Notes: a model not told the origin generated them from the letters alone. DNA of 64,000 bases from an uncultured Caldimonas sp. (GCF_946480305.1 NZ_CAMLJQ010000002.1:124001-188000); one strand, 5' to 3'; shown: positions 16,116 to 25,627, counted from the first letter of the stretch. Numbers and translations: made by a program.

Positions 16116-17489
16116 TTACCGGCAGCACCCGCTCACGACGCGGCCGCCGGGCAGCGAGACCACGGCACGGTGAGTGCCGGCGGCCTGGCCTTCCTCACCC
16201 ATCGCATCAACGCAGGTCTGCTGCGTGAGCATCGCGACGAGCGGCGCGCCCGCCTTGCCCGCGCTGCCGCGCCAGACGGCCACGCGCGGCTGCAGATGAT
16301 CGATGCGCTCCCACGGGCCGCGGTAGCTGCGCGTCTTGGTGCCGGGCGTCTGCAACCAGGCGGTCGTGTCGCTCAGCCGCAGTGACCAGTCCGGCTCATG
16401 GCCCTGGCACACCAGCCCGCCCTCGGCTGGCGCGGCCGCCCCGCGCGCGGGGGTGAGCACCACGCGCGGGCGTGTGGCCGTGCCCTTGGTAAGCACCGCA
16501 GGCCGGTTCTCGGCCGCATAAAGCAGCCGGCCGTTGCGCAGCACACGCGCTGTGACCAGGTAGCGCCCGCGGGGCTCGATCGCCGCCACGTCGTGCCTCA
16601 GCTCGAATCGGGCTGGCCGCGATGTGGCGGGCACCCGGCGCTCGGCCAGCACCTGGGCTCCGGCGTCGGCGCGTGAGGCGTCGAGCAGTTGCACGACCAG
16701 CTCGTCGCCCCGCTTGAAAGCCGGGCGGCCTCGCCACACCAGCGTGCCGGCCAGCACCGCGGTGCGGCCCCCCTCGTCGACCCCGAGCCAGCCGAAGGCC
16801 TGCTGCACGCGCTGCGGCGGTTCGGCCAGCGCCGCGCGCATCACCTCGAAGGTCTGCGCATCGGCCGATCCGGCAGGGTACGGTGCACCGGTGGTCAGCT
16901 GCGCGATGTAGCCGTGGCCCGCCCGGTGCCCGAGCCATTGCCAGCCGGCAGGCGTTACCTTGGCGCCGTCACCCGGCAGCGCAATGAGCTGCAACAGCGG
17001 GTGCGAGCGCAGCCCGGCCGCCTGCGGCAGGTATTCGATGACCACCGCGAACGTGGCCTGCGGGTGCAACACGCGCGCATCGTCGCCCCGGACGCGATGC
17101 ACGATGTAGCGTTGCTCCAGCCAACTGGAAGGCAGCGCGAAGCGCATGCCGGTCGTGCGGTCGATCACCATGCGCTGCAGGGGTCCCTCGCCGGCGCACC
17201 GACGCGAGCCACCGGGCACGCCGTCGATCACCGCTTCGTTGGCCTGCGTGCGCAGGTGCACCGCGCCCGCGGCATACACGCCGGCCGTGGCACCGCCGAC
17301 CAGCTCGTGGCTGCGCCCTCCATGCCCGACCCAGGCTTTCGAGGGCTCGGCTTCGTGATCGAAGGCGACGGAGAGCCTGGAGCCATCGTCACAGCGGTAG
17401 GCAATGCGCCACGAGGGTGCCTGGGCGAAGGAAGGCACGGCCAGCGATGCCAGCAGTGCGGCGAACACGAATCGGGGCAATGGAACCAT
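16116..17489 (-). CDS. Composite envelope protein: MliC-like, YbaY-like and COG3650-like segments
   Basis: This 457-residue secreted protein has a signal peptide ending around VPSFAQA (residue 23). Residues about 26-95 (WRIAYRCDDGSRLSVAFD and a later Cys) resemble the MliC lysozyme-inhibitor domain. About 250-340 (GTLVWRGRPAFKRGDELVV ... ARFELRHD) resembles the YbaY lipoprotein domain. The C-terminus (GLVCQGHEPDWSLRL ... TCVDAMG) resembles the COG3650 C-x-G-x-E-P-x-W domain. The three are usually found in different proteins. No lipobox is seen. A periplasmic role in envelope protection is inferred, with possible lysozyme inhibition from the first part. Confidence 0.62.
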   Translation of the reverse strand: MVPLPRFVFAALLASLAVPSFAQAPSWRIAYRCDDGSRLSVAFDHEAEPSKAWVGHGGRSHELVGGATAGVYAAGAVHLRTQANEAVIDGVPGGSRRCAGEGPLQRMVIDRTTGMRFALPSSWLEQRYIVHRVRGDDARVLHPQATFAVVIEYLPQAAGLRSHPLLQLIALPGDGAKVTPAGWQWLGHRAGHGYIAQLTTGAPYPAGSADAQTFEVMRAALAEPPQRVQQAFGWLGVDEGGRTAVLAGTLVWRGRPAFKRGDELVVQLLDASRADAGAQVLAERRVPATSRPARFELRHDVAAIEPRGRYLVTARVLRNGRLLYAAENRPAVLTKGTATRPRVVLTPARGAAAPAEGGLVCQGHEPDWSLRLSDTTAWLQTPGTKTRSYRGPWERIDHLQPRVAVWRGSAGKAGAPLVAMLTQQTCVDAMGEEGQAAGTHRAVVSLPGGRVVSGCCR

Positions 17490-17760
17490 GCGGCAGCGTA
17501 GCGCGAAAATGCAGCGCGCCACTGTCCTGCAAAACGGGGGTGTGTGCAAGCTAGGCGGCGCGCCATTGCGGGTGCATCAACAGGGCGTCCTCGCCGTAGG
17601 CACCCAACATCTCGTCACAACCGGACGCCCACCCATTTGGGTGATGCCGGCATTTCCGAGCCATCGGCTCTTGCACAATCGCCGCCACAAAGGGGAGGGG
17701 AAACACGCATGTCTGTTCGCGGCGACGACCTCCCGGTCGTTCCCATCCGACTCGTACGAC

Positions 17761-18792
17761 ATGCCCATGCGATGCATTGCCTTCCCGCACCCCATCCTGA
17801 AACGGGGTGTCCCTTTCCTGACATCGATGCACGACCGTGCCGCCGCCGATCCGGAGTGGGCGTGGCTGCATACCGATCAAGGCTGTGAGCTGAACATTGC
17901 GCACGCCTTGCAGCACCTGAAACCTCCCGCCGGCCAGCCGCATCCGTTCGCGAACGAGCACGCGGCCGTCGATGCCGCGATCCAGGTCTTCTTTCACGAG
18001 CGCCACGGCGCCATCTGGGTGCCCACCGACGCACTCGAAGCCCTGCTCGTCGAAACCGATCTCGATGACACGCTGCCGACCTCGATGTTCCGGCTGCCCC
18101 AACCAGCCGTCTATGTCGCTTACGGCCCTCGCTGGCGACAGGCCCTGCGACCACCCGATCTGCACGGCATGGCGGCGTGCGCCAACGCCGATCTGGCCGA
18201 GGCCGAGCCTGTGGGCTGCTACCTCCTGCAGTCGCGCGTGTACGACGAACCGGCGCAGGCCTGGGTCCGGCAGATCGGCGTGCACCAGGTGTTCCGCACA
18301 CGCTGCTCCGACTTCGACGAAGACACCTCGCTCATGAGCGGCTTCAGCATCGGCATCGACGACGAAGACGCTCCTGTGACCGACGCCATTGCCAAGGCCT
18401 GGCAGGCCGCCACGCACGGTACGTTCGTCGCGGGGGCGCAGCGCCTGGTTGATCTGCTGGCCAAGTTGGTGCTCTATCAACAATGCGCCGATTCACGCAC
18501 GCAACTGCACGCGGACCACAGCACCGAAGCCACACGGCTGCAACGTGTGGCCGGCAAAAAGGCCGCCAAGCTGGAGCGGCGGCTCAGCCGGCTCTACGAC
18601 TGGACTGAACTCGGCCCGGTCGCCCTGCCCTTCGAAGCCACGGCATCCCCCGGCATGGCACCTCACTGGCGCCGCGGGCACTTCCGCATGCAGCGGCACG
18701 GCCCGCAGCACCAGTTGCGCAAGGTCATCTTCATCCTGCCCACGGTGGTCCGCGCAGACCGCCTGGACGCACCCAGCCAGCCCGGTACTTGA
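17761..18792 (+). CDS. Hypothetical protein heading the effector island
   Basis: This 343-residue protein has a C-terminal APHWRRGHFRMQRHGP block (about 300-315). Such R-G-H-(W/F)-R motifs end a widespread group of uncharacterised proteins that also includes AcrVA2-type sequences; I regard that link as weak. No signal peptide or membrane helix is present. The start is uncertain. ATG 17761 or 17767 is in frame, but the strongest ribosome site (AAGGGGAGGGG, 17693-17703) precedes an ATG at 17709 in another frame that stops at 17888, so a frameshift is possible. It precedes the DUF4123-like gene by 16 bases, suggesting cotranscription. Confidence 0.6.
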   Translation: MPMRCIAFPHPILKRGVPFLTSMHDRAAADPEWAWLHTDQGCELNIAHALQHLKPPAGQPHPFANEHAAVDAAIQVFFHERHGAIWVPTDALEALLVETDLDDTLPTSMFRLPQPAVYVAYGPRWRQALRPPDLHGMAACANADLAEAEPVGCYLLQSRVYDEPAQAWVRQIGVHQVFRTRCSDFDEDTSLMSGFSIGIDDEDAPVTDAIAKAWQAATHGTFVAGAQRLVDLLAKLVLYQQCADSRTQLHADHSTEATRLQRVAGKKAAKLERRLSRLYDWTELGPVALPFEATASPGMAPHWRRGHFRMQRHGPQHQLRKVIFILPTVVRADRLDAPSQPGT

Positions 18793-18808
18793 ACGGCCCA
18801 CCCATCCC

Positions 18809-19852
18809 ATGAACCTCAACGATTTCCGGGCGCGAGTACTCGCTGCCCTCCAGGCCGGCAAGGCGCAACGCCCCGGTGCCGGCATCCATCTGGTCTACGC
18901 GCCCGAGTTGGCCGACCCGTTGGGCCTCGCCAAGGACACGCGGCGCGACGCGGCCAAGCTCACCGGCCGCAGCACGGGCGTGCAATGGCCCGACGAAGCA
19001 TGGCCGCGCATCGTCACGCTCGATTGCATGCGCGTGGCCTCGTACCTTTTAGAGCAAGACCCTGGCCTGGACGACCCGCTGATGGAAGCGAGCATCACGC
19101 AGGCTCACGCCGAGGTCTGGCAGGGCGCCGGCGTGCAGAGCATCGTGACCAACGACGCGCCCGAACACGCCGAAAACGCCGTTTGCGGCTGGATCGTCAG
19201 CCCGGAGGATGCCGCCACCATCGCCCGACGCATCAATGGGTGGTCCGCCCCTGCGCGAGAGCCCATCGAAAAACCGAGACCGGGCCAGCGCTTCAAGTCC
19301 GACCGGCGCTGGCTGCGCTGGTACCAGCCCGACCACTTTGCCGCCCTGTGGCCCACCCTGACGGACGAGCAGCAAGGCGCGCTGCTCGGCCCCGGGTTGT
19401 GGATCGCCCATGCACCGAGCAAAGAGTTGTGCAGCTATGCCGCCGGCCAGCAGGCGAGCGCCACGGAGCCGGCGTGGCCGAAGTCCGGCTCGCTCAGGGT
19501 CGTGCAATGGAAGAAGCTCGACAACGTGCCGCTGGTCACGCAACTCACCCATCAGTGGAGCGGCATGCTCGAGGCAGAAGGCGCCAAGCTGCCGCCTGAC
19601 GCCTCGGAACAATTGCACCGCCACGTGGCCGCGGGGCAGGCACAAGGCCTCGGCGGCGAAAACCTGCTGCTCTACGTGCTGGTGGCCGTACAGCTCGTTC
19701 CAGGCGCAACGCAGGCGCCAGTGTTCGTGCAGATGGTCCGCTCCGCCGCAGACCGGGATGCAAGCCTGCGCGAAGGGCTGCGCACGCTGCCGGAGGCCTT
19801 CTGGGAGCGGTACGCGCTGGAGCAGCCGCAAGGCGTACCCGCCGGCGAGTAG
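18809..19852 (+). CDS. DUF4123-like T6SS effector adaptor
   Basis: This 347-residue protein has a central region resembling DUF4123 adaptors (Tap/Tec). A GWIVSPEDAATIARRI helix is followed by RRWLRWYQPDHFAALWPTL and DEQQGALLGPGLWI, corresponding to the L-R-x-Y-D-P then pi-x-w blocks of the family. Such adaptors load a cognate effector onto VgrG. The next gene encodes a large VasX-like protein, 89 bases downstream on the same strand, which is the usual order. The N-terminal half is divergent, so the family call is moderate. Confidence 0.55.
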   Translation: MNLNDFRARVLAALQAGKAQRPGAGIHLVYAPELADPLGLAKDTRRDAAKLTGRSTGVQWPDEAWPRIVTLDCMRVASYLLEQDPGLDDPLMEASITQAHAEVWQGAGVQSIVTNDAPEHAENAVCGWIVSPEDAATIARRINGWSAPAREPIEKPRPGQRFKSDRRWLRWYQPDHFAALWPTLTDEQQGALLGPGLWIAHAPSKELCSYAAGQQASATEPAWPKSGSLRVVQWKKLDNVPLVTQLTHQWSGMLEAEGAKLPPDASEQLHRHVAAGQAQGLGGENLLLYVLVAVQLVPGATQAPVFVQMVRSAADRDASLREGLRTLPEAFWERYALEQPQGVPAGE

Positions 19853-19941
19853 TCGCCTGCACCACCACCCGTCGCCACAGCCAATCAAACCTATCGCAAC
19901 AGCCGGGCATCTGCGACCCGGTGCACCAGGGGGTCAGAAAC

Positions 19942-22900
19942 ATGAGCACCACATCCAGGAAGCCGACCGGAGCGACCGTCGTCAACAAGGCCGAAAGCGC
20001 CGTGGCGGGCAGGCCGCCGGTGCTGTGCACCGAAGACTGCCAGCCTTGCACGCGCCTGGGCTGGACGTTCCTGGCGGTCACGCCCGGCGTCGTGCCCAAG
20101 GAGTTCGAGGACGCGCTGACGAAGGAAAGCTACCAGTGGCCCAAGGCCGTCTACGACACGCATTTCGTCAACCTGCCGCGCGAAGGCACCCTCCCCGTCG
20201 TGCGGCCCTTGCGGCAGGGCTACGTCACGGTGATCTTTCCCGCGCGGCAACGTGCCGACGTGTGGCAGGTGTCGCCCGAAGGGCTGACGCGCAAGATTCT
20301 TCACCAGGTGGATGCCAAGCAGTACGCGGCGATGCAGTCCACCTTCCTGACCGACACGCCAGCCAAAGCCTGCTCGCGTGGTGCGGCCAACGTGCCGGGC
20401 TCGCTGATCCACGTGGAGCACGCCGCCGACGTGGCCGAAATCTGGGTCGGCTTCACGCCTCACCTGCTGGCGCCCTCCGTGTTTGCGGCCTTCCTGCTCA
20501 ACGAAACCCGCACCCAGCCCCTGCCGGACGGCAAGACGATGGAGAAACCGCTGCGCGAGCTGCACGGCCGCACGCTCAGCCCCAGCGGGGTGTTGGCCGG
20601 CGAATTTCCGCCCGGGGTGCTGCCGATCAACGAGCACGCGCTACTGACCATCGCCGACTTCGTGAAGCAGCCCAGCGCCAAGTTCAAGCAGGCCTTCGAG
20701 CTGTGCACCAAGCCGTTGGATGAGCGGCGCGGCGGGCTGGCCGAGGAGTTCACAGCCAACGTCCGGTACATGGAAAAGGCCAACAGCCCTCCCAAGAACC
20801 CCACGCAGTACGTCGACCGCTCGCTCATCGTGATGCTCGACGACGACATCGGCGTGATGACCGACCACAACACCTTCCGCCTCGCCGCCGTGGAGGCCAA
20901 GCAACTGTGGGCCATCGGCGGCGAGGGCATCCACCAGAAGCCGGACCCGGCGCGCGCGTGGGCGCTGCGCTCCAGCCTGCACCTCGACATGGTCCTGCAG
21001 TGGGAGAAGCACGCCGCGGCCAAGCGCATCACCGATGCAACGCGCGACGTGATGGAGCGGCGCTACGGCGCGATGACCACGAAGGAAGCCTTCGACGCGC
21101 GGCAGGCGCAAGGCGGCTACGAACCCGGCACCACCTTCGAGCCGACGTTCGCCCAGGCCACGCCCACCGACAGGAAGAACGGGCGCGTCGACGAAGAAGG
21201 CAACAAGCTCGACGCCAACGGCAAGAAGATCCTGGTGCAGGTGCCCTCGCAGCAGCACGCCGGCGGCCTGACCGTGCTGGGCCGTGTGCGCCTGCCCGAT
21301 GCCGTGGTGGAGAAAAAGGCAAACGAGAACGGCGCCGACACGGCCGAAGGCATGCGCGACCGCCTGGAAGGCCGCGTCGACATGGGCAAGGTGAAGGAGT
21401 TCCGCAAGGCCTTCCAGGAAGAATCGGACCGCTGGGACCAGCGCATCGCCGCGCTGGACAAGGACTTCCTGGCCTGGCGCAACTGCGAGCGCTTTCACAA
21501 CAGCTACCTGCACCTGCTCGAACACCGCATCAAGCTGATCACTATCGACGCCAGCCTGGGCACGCTCGATCAGCAGACTGCCGACCTCGCCGCCCGCTTT
21601 GCCGTGGTGAACCAGGCCGTGGGCGGGGGCGCCCTCACCATCCACACCGCCAAAGCGCTGGCGCAGCTCTACAAGCTCAACCCCGCCGATCCGCTCAACT
21701 GGTTCGACTACTCGTTCTTCAAGATCTTCGAGTGGCGAGAAGAAGTGTGGAAGGACGCCGGCAACCACTCCGAGCAGAACGAAGGCGTGGCCGCGATGCG
21801 CAGCCTGGCCCAAACCGTGCGAGAAAGCATCGCCAAACAGCGCAATCGGTTCCAGCTCGAGAACACGCTGAACAGCATCATTGCCGCTCGCGCGCAGATG
21901 GTGAACTTCATCGCCGCCTCGGTCGACAAGAAGATGGCCGAGAGCCTCGGCATCGCCGCCGTGTCCGAAGGCGAGGCGCGCCAGGCCTACCGCGTGCACG
22001 TGAAGGTGAGCCTGCTGAACGAGGAGCTGATCAGCCTGGAGCACGACGTGCGCATCCGCCAGAAGTTCGTGTTCAACCTGCAGATGCCGGTGGGCGTGGC
22101 GTTGGACGAACTGCGCGATGCGATGAACCAGGGCGCGATGCCGGTGGACTTCAAGTCCAAGAACCAGACCACGCGGCAGGAGCGTCGCCTGACCGAGCGG
22201 CAGTTCGCCAAGTTGAAGGGCCGTATCAACACCGAGATGAACTACCCGGTGTTGCTGAACCGCGAGCTGCTGGACAAGCTGCGGGCCCAGGCGGTGAAGG
22301 ACGGCAAGCAACTGGTGAAGATCGTGCCCGATGCGCACCTGGGGCTGTCGAGCGGGCCGTTCATGGTGCCGGAGCATGTAGCGAACAGGTTGGTGCGTGA
22401 GCAGGCGGTAACGCTCAGGCAGGCACTGACGGACAACAACCAGGGCACGATCCTGGGCGCCATCTTCATGACCCAAGTCTGGGCTCTCTTCGACACCGGC
22501 ATCAAGATGTTCACGGAAGAAGGCATCGAGCAGGTCGACGGGGTGTTATCCACCCTCTCGACAGCCTTGGGCTTGATGGAAACGCGAAATACCACTCGGC
22601 TGCTCATCTACACCATGCAGGCAGATGGTGCACGCACCTTGAAGCTGGAGTTGGCGACCAACATCGCGAAGGTGCGACTGAGTGCGGGGTTGTTTGGGGC
22701 GGCTGCGTCTGCGGTGGATGCTTCGCTGGCGTTTGTGCGCGGACAACATGCAAGTCGCGCGGGTGACAACAAGGCTGCCGTTGGCTACTACGCCGCAACA
22801 ACCTTGTATGCCCTGTCAGCCATCTCGTCGGCGTTTGGATCTGTATTCACCTACACCGCCTTTGCCGCCAGCGGTCCCGTCATGGGCATGGGCGTCGCAA

Positions 22901-23349
22901 CCTCCGCACTACTCGGCGCTTGGCTGATGGGCGCGGGGATCGTTTTGTCTATCGTTGCCTTTGGCTTCATGCTCTACGTCCTGCATGTCAAGTACCACCA
23001 CATGGACATCTTCCTCGACCGCAGTTACTGGGGCCTGGGCAAACGCACCGAAGGCAAGTTCGGTGAGGTCACGCGCGAGCAGTTGGAGGGCATTCTCAAC
23101 GACCGGAACCTCGACCGGCACAGCAAGTTCGTCATCTTGAGGAATCTCGTCCACCGCGGCATGCGGGCCGAGATCGAAGCCCTCAACGTGCTGCCCATCG
23201 GTTTGCAGATCGACTTCGAGTGGAACAAGAACCTGTTCAAGCCCGATGCCGTAGTCTTCAAGGTCACGACCCAGCGATGGCCGGCCAAGCGCAACATCGA
23301 CCTGCGTATCGACCTGTACGAAGCCGATGGCGCGCCCCGGTCACAGTGA
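19942..23349 (+). CDS. VasX-like (BTH_I2691-type) T6SS effector
   Basis: This is a 1135-residue protein. The N-terminus (about 30-110) carries the VasX-N style pattern: CTEDCQPCTRLGW, then VVRPLRQGYVTVIF and WQVSPEGLTRKI. A long helical middle (about 340-880) contains charged coiled-coil stretches. Hydrophobic helices cluster near 910-1020 (AGLFGAAASAVDASLAF; TTLYALSAISSAFGSVF; SALLGAWLMGAGIVLSIVAF), as in pore-forming VasX-family effectors that depolarise target membranes. AGGGGG before ATG 19942 supports the start. A DUF4123-like adaptor lies upstream and a membrane protein downstream as immunity candidate. No VgrG is present here. Confidence 0.7.
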   Translation: MSTTSRKPTGATVVNKAESAVAGRPPVLCTEDCQPCTRLGWTFLAVTPGVVPKEFEDALTKESYQWPKAVYDTHFVNLPREGTLPVVRPLRQGYVTVIFPARQRADVWQVSPEGLTRKILHQVDAKQYAAMQSTFLTDTPAKACSRGAANVPGSLIHVEHAADVAEIWVGFTPHLLAPSVFAAFLLNETRTQPLPDGKTMEKPLRELHGRTLSPSGVLAGEFPPGVLPINEHALLTIADFVKQPSAKFKQAFELCTKPLDERRGGLAEEFTANVRYMEKANSPPKNPTQYVDRSLIVMLDDDIGVMTDHNTFRLAAVEAKQLWAIGGEGIHQKPDPARAWALRSSLHLDMVLQWEKHAAAKRITDATRDVMERRYGAMTTKEAFDARQAQGGYEPGTTFEPTFAQATPTDRKNGRVDEEGNKLDANGKKILVQVPSQQHAGGLTVLGRVRLPDAVVEKKANENGADTAEGMRDRLEGRVDMGKVKEFRKAFQEESDRWDQRIAALDKDFLAWRNCERFHNSYLHLLEHRIKLITIDASLGTLDQQTADLAARFAVVNQAVGGGALTIHTAKALAQLYKLNPADPLNWFDYSFFKIFEWREEVWKDAGNHSEQNEGVAAMRSLAQTVRESIAKQRNRFQLENTLNSIIAARAQMVNFIAASVDKKMAESLGIAAVSEGEARQAYRVHVKVSLLNEELISLEHDVRIRQKFVFNLQMPVGVALDELRDAMNQGAMPVDFKSKNQTTRQERRLTERQFAKLKGRINTEMNYPVLLNRELLDKLRAQAVKDGKQLVKIVPDAHLGLSSGPFMVPEHVANRLVREQAVTLRQALTDNNQGTILGAIFMTQVWALFDTGIKMFTEEGIEQVDGVLSTLSTALGLMETRNTTRLLIYTMQADGARTLKLELATNIAKVRLSAGLFGAAASAVDASLAFVRGQHASRAGDNKAAVGYYAATTLYALSAISSAFGSVFTYTAFAASGPVMGMGVATSALLGAWLMGAGIVLSIVAFGFMLYVLHVKYHHMDIFLDRSYWGLGKRTEGKFGEVTREQLEGILNDRNLDRHSKFVILRNLVHRGMRAEIEALNVLPIGLQIDFEWNKNLFKPDAVVFKVTTQRWPAKRNIDLRIDLYEADGAPRSQ

Positions 23350-23537
23350 TGAACCACGGCCTCAAACTGGAAGGCACCGAGAAGAACGACGAAAAGCTGC
23401 TGGAATGGGCGCAGTCCTGGGTGTTCGAGAACGACACCCACCTCAAGTACAAGAAGGCCAAGGCCAGCTACACGATCTGGGGCGACAACCGCGGTGACAT
23501 ACTCGCCCGCGACGAAATGTTCGTGAAGCGAGACTGA
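23349..23537 (+). CDS. Small 62-residue protein between effector and immunity candidate
   Basis: This start overlaps the effector stop (TGATG at 23347-23351), and its own stop overlaps the next start in the same way. It is hydrophilic and acidic/basic mixed, with KYKKAKASYTIW and GDILARDEMFVKRD, and no membrane helix. Either it is an independent small protein (perhaps a second immunity or accessory factor) or it is the displaced C-terminus of the effector after a one-base frameshift. The sequence runs smoothly into this frame, so both are open. Confidence 0.5.
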   Translation: MNHGLKLEGTEKNDEKLLEWAQSWVFENDTHLKYKKAKASYTIWGDNRGDILARDEMFVKRD

Positions 23538-24742
23538 TGGACCAGCCAGGCATGAATCGGCAGCAGCGGCGCAAGCGCGGGCAGCGTGAATCCGCGCAGC
23601 AGTCGCAACAACGGCGCCCCAGGTTCGACACCGACAACCTTCAATTGGCGCAGATGCGCTTCGACACGCCGGAGGCCAGCAACCTGCTGCTCGGTTTGCA
23701 ATACGTGGACCCTCGCTACCAGGGCTCCACCGACACAGCCACTCGGCTACCGCCGCACGACGAGCCGGTGAGCACCACACCGCACTCGGGAGGCATGGTC
23801 TACAAGGCGTACCCTCACGGGCTGATGTATGGGGACCAGATGGCGCTGATGGAGGGTCTGCTGCTGTTTCTTGGCATCCCGGTTGCTCTGCTCGTCTACC
23901 TACTTTTCAATGACTCGTATCGAGAAGTCATGTCATCAGTGACGAGTGCGAGCGGCACACTGCTGGTCGGGTTGTTGTACGTTTTGATGGTGGCAGGAAT
24001 CGCCCTGGGGATGGTGGGTTTCATTGCCGGCCTGATCGGCCACCGCTTCCACACCAGCGCCCTGCTCGACCGCCGCGCCGGCAAGGTTCACGTCTTCCGT
24101 GATGAATCCCGCCCATGGAAAGGCACCCGCGGCAAGGTGCTCACCTACGACTGGTCCCAAGTCCGCGCCGAGATCGACACGATGAGCGTGTTCACCGGCA
24201 CCGTCGGCCGCACCGAAGCCGGCCTGCGCGGCGTCGTGCTCGACCCGACCGACCCCACCAAGGTCATCGACCGCTTTCCGCTGACCATCAACGCCTCCAC
24301 TTCGAACGTGCAGCCTCTGCTGGACGCGTGGGAGCACGCTCGACGCTTCATGCAGCACGAAGGCCCTCTGTTCTCCGACGAGCACGACGGGCCCAACCCG
24401 GCGCTGGGCCGGCAAACGCTATGGCACCACATGTGGTCGTTCGTGGGCGAACAGATCACGGATGCGCCGGAGTATTTCCGCATGGCATGGCGGGATCGTT
24501 CTTTCCTCGCCTTCATGGTCGGCTTCACCGGCCTGATCCTCGTCCCCTTCATGCCGATATTTGCCTTGTTCGGCCTGTTCCCCTGGGTCAGTTCACTGCT
24601 CAAACGCGAGCCAAAATGGCCCGCCGAAGTGCTCGCCAGCGTGGGCGGCAATGCGCTCAAGGGCGACGACCTGGTCGCTTGGCGCGGCGTGGTGCCCGAA
24701 CGGTCCGCGTTGCCGCCCGCTGCACCGCCTGCTCTGCGATGA
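23537..24742 (+). CDS. Membrane protein, candidate immunity to the VasX-like effector (DUF6708-like)
   Basis: This 401-residue protein has a soluble N-terminus (about 1-100, rich in Gln/Arg). Two membrane helices follow at about 105-127 and 140-168. A soluble domain around LLDRRAGKVHVFRDE, WKGTRGKVLTYDWSQVRAEID comes next, then a further hydrophobic hairpin at about 323-350. The K-V-x-x-F-R then W-x-x-x-x-A-E pattern resembles DUF6708 proteins found beside VasX-like effectors. Its start overlaps the upstream stop (TGATG), giving tight coupling. Immunity by membrane residence is the family-level expectation and is inferred. Confidence 0.58.
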   Translation: MDQPGMNRQQRRKRGQRESAQQSQQRRPRFDTDNLQLAQMRFDTPEASNLLLGLQYVDPRYQGSTDTATRLPPHDEPVSTTPHSGGMVYKAYPHGLMYGDQMALMEGLLLFLGIPVALLVYLLFNDSYREVMSSVTSASGTLLVGLLYVLMVAGIALGMVGFIAGLIGHRFHTSALLDRRAGKVHVFRDESRPWKGTRGKVLTYDWSQVRAEIDTMSVFTGTVGRTEAGLRGVVLDPTDPTKVIDRFPLTINASTSNVQPLLDAWEHARRFMQHEGPLFSDEHDGPNPALGRQTLWHHMWSFVGEQITDAPEYFRMAWRDRSFLAFMVGFTGLILVPFMPIFALFGLFPWVSSLLKREPKWPAEVLASVGGNALKGDDLVAWRGVVPERSALPPAAPPALR

Positions 24743-24867
24743 CCGTACTGCGATCAACATGACGGGTCGGCAACAGCGCAGATCAGGCCGGTGATCGCCA
24801 TCGAGCGGACGCTTGGACCCGCCGCCGGACAATCAACCGCTACGCCTACGCGGCCAGCGAAGCAACC

Positions 24868-25602
24868 TCAACGCCGCCGCAACCGGTACAGCATGTCCAG
24901 CGTGATGTGCCGCACCTCGAGCTTGCTCTGCTCGATGTGGGCGCGCAGCAGGCGTTGCGCTTCGTCCGCCCGCCGCTGCGTGATGGCGCGCAGGATCTTG
25001 GCGTGTTCCTGGTACGTCGCTTCCACGCGGTTGGGTTTGGTGAAGTCGAGCCGGCGGATGATGCGGATGCGTTCGGTGATGTCCTGGTGCACGCGGCTCA
25101 TCTCGCGGTTGCCGCTGGAGGCGACCAGCGCGGCATGGAAGCGCTCGTCGAGGTCGCGCACCGTGTCGGCATCGGCCTGCCGCTCGGCGGCGGGCACCAG
25201 CCAGATGCCGCCGATCTCCTTCAGCGCGGGGCGTTCCTCGGCCTCGCACAGGCGCAGCGCGGCGTGGCATTCAAGCAGCACGCGCAGGTCGTACAGCTCG
25301 TCGAACTGGTCGAAGTCCAGCGGTGCCACCTGCCAGCCGCTCTTGGGAAACACCTGCATGAAGCCTTCGCGCTGCAGCCGTTGCAAGGCCTGGCGCAGCG
25401 GCGTGCGGCTGACCTGCACGCGCTCGGCGAGCTCGGTCTCGGAGATGCGGTCGCCCGGCATCAGCTCGAAGTCGAAGATGAGGTGCTTGATCTGCTCGTA
25501 GGCCTGGTCGGCCAGCGTCGCCGCCGACGGCAGTGCGACCACGGCCGCGGGCTTCTTGCTCGCGGTGGTGCGGGGCTGGGGCTTGAGGCGGGCGGAGCTC
25601 AT
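24868..25602 (-). CDS. GntR/FCD transcriptional regulator of the ureide operon
   Basis: This 244-residue FadR-subfamily GntR has a winged HTH at about 28-95, with DRISETELAERVQVSRTPLR and QALQRL. A helical FCD ligand domain (about 105-235) follows, with the metal/ligand residues spread over ECHAALRL, LDERFHAAL and HQDITERI. It is the last gene of the minus-strand operon, 25 bases after the atzH-like gene. FCD regulators commonly bind palindromes of the type TTGTATACAA. Such a site (CTTGTATACAAG, 36759-36770) sits at the operon promoter, so repression relieved by a ureide metabolite is likely. Confidence 0.85.
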   Translation of the reverse strand: MSSARLKPQPRTTASKKPAAVVALPSAATLADQAYEQIKHLIFDFELMPGDRISETELAERVQVSRTPLRQALQRLQREGFMQVFPKSGWQVAPLDFDQFDELYDLRVLLECHAALRLCEAEERPALKEIGGIWLVPAAERQADADTVRDLDERFHAALVASSGNREMSRVHQDITERIRIIRRLDFTKPNRVEATYQEHAKILRAITQRRADEAQRLLRAHIEQSKLEVRHITLDMLYRLRRR

Positions 25603-25627
25603 GGGCGGGCGAATGATACGCAGGCGG

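Noticed and set aside
17761..18792. Firm annotation as an AcrVA2-type anti-CRISPR
   Set aside because: Only a short C-terminal R-G-H-F motif resembles that group; the same motif occurs in many unrelated uncharacterised proteins.
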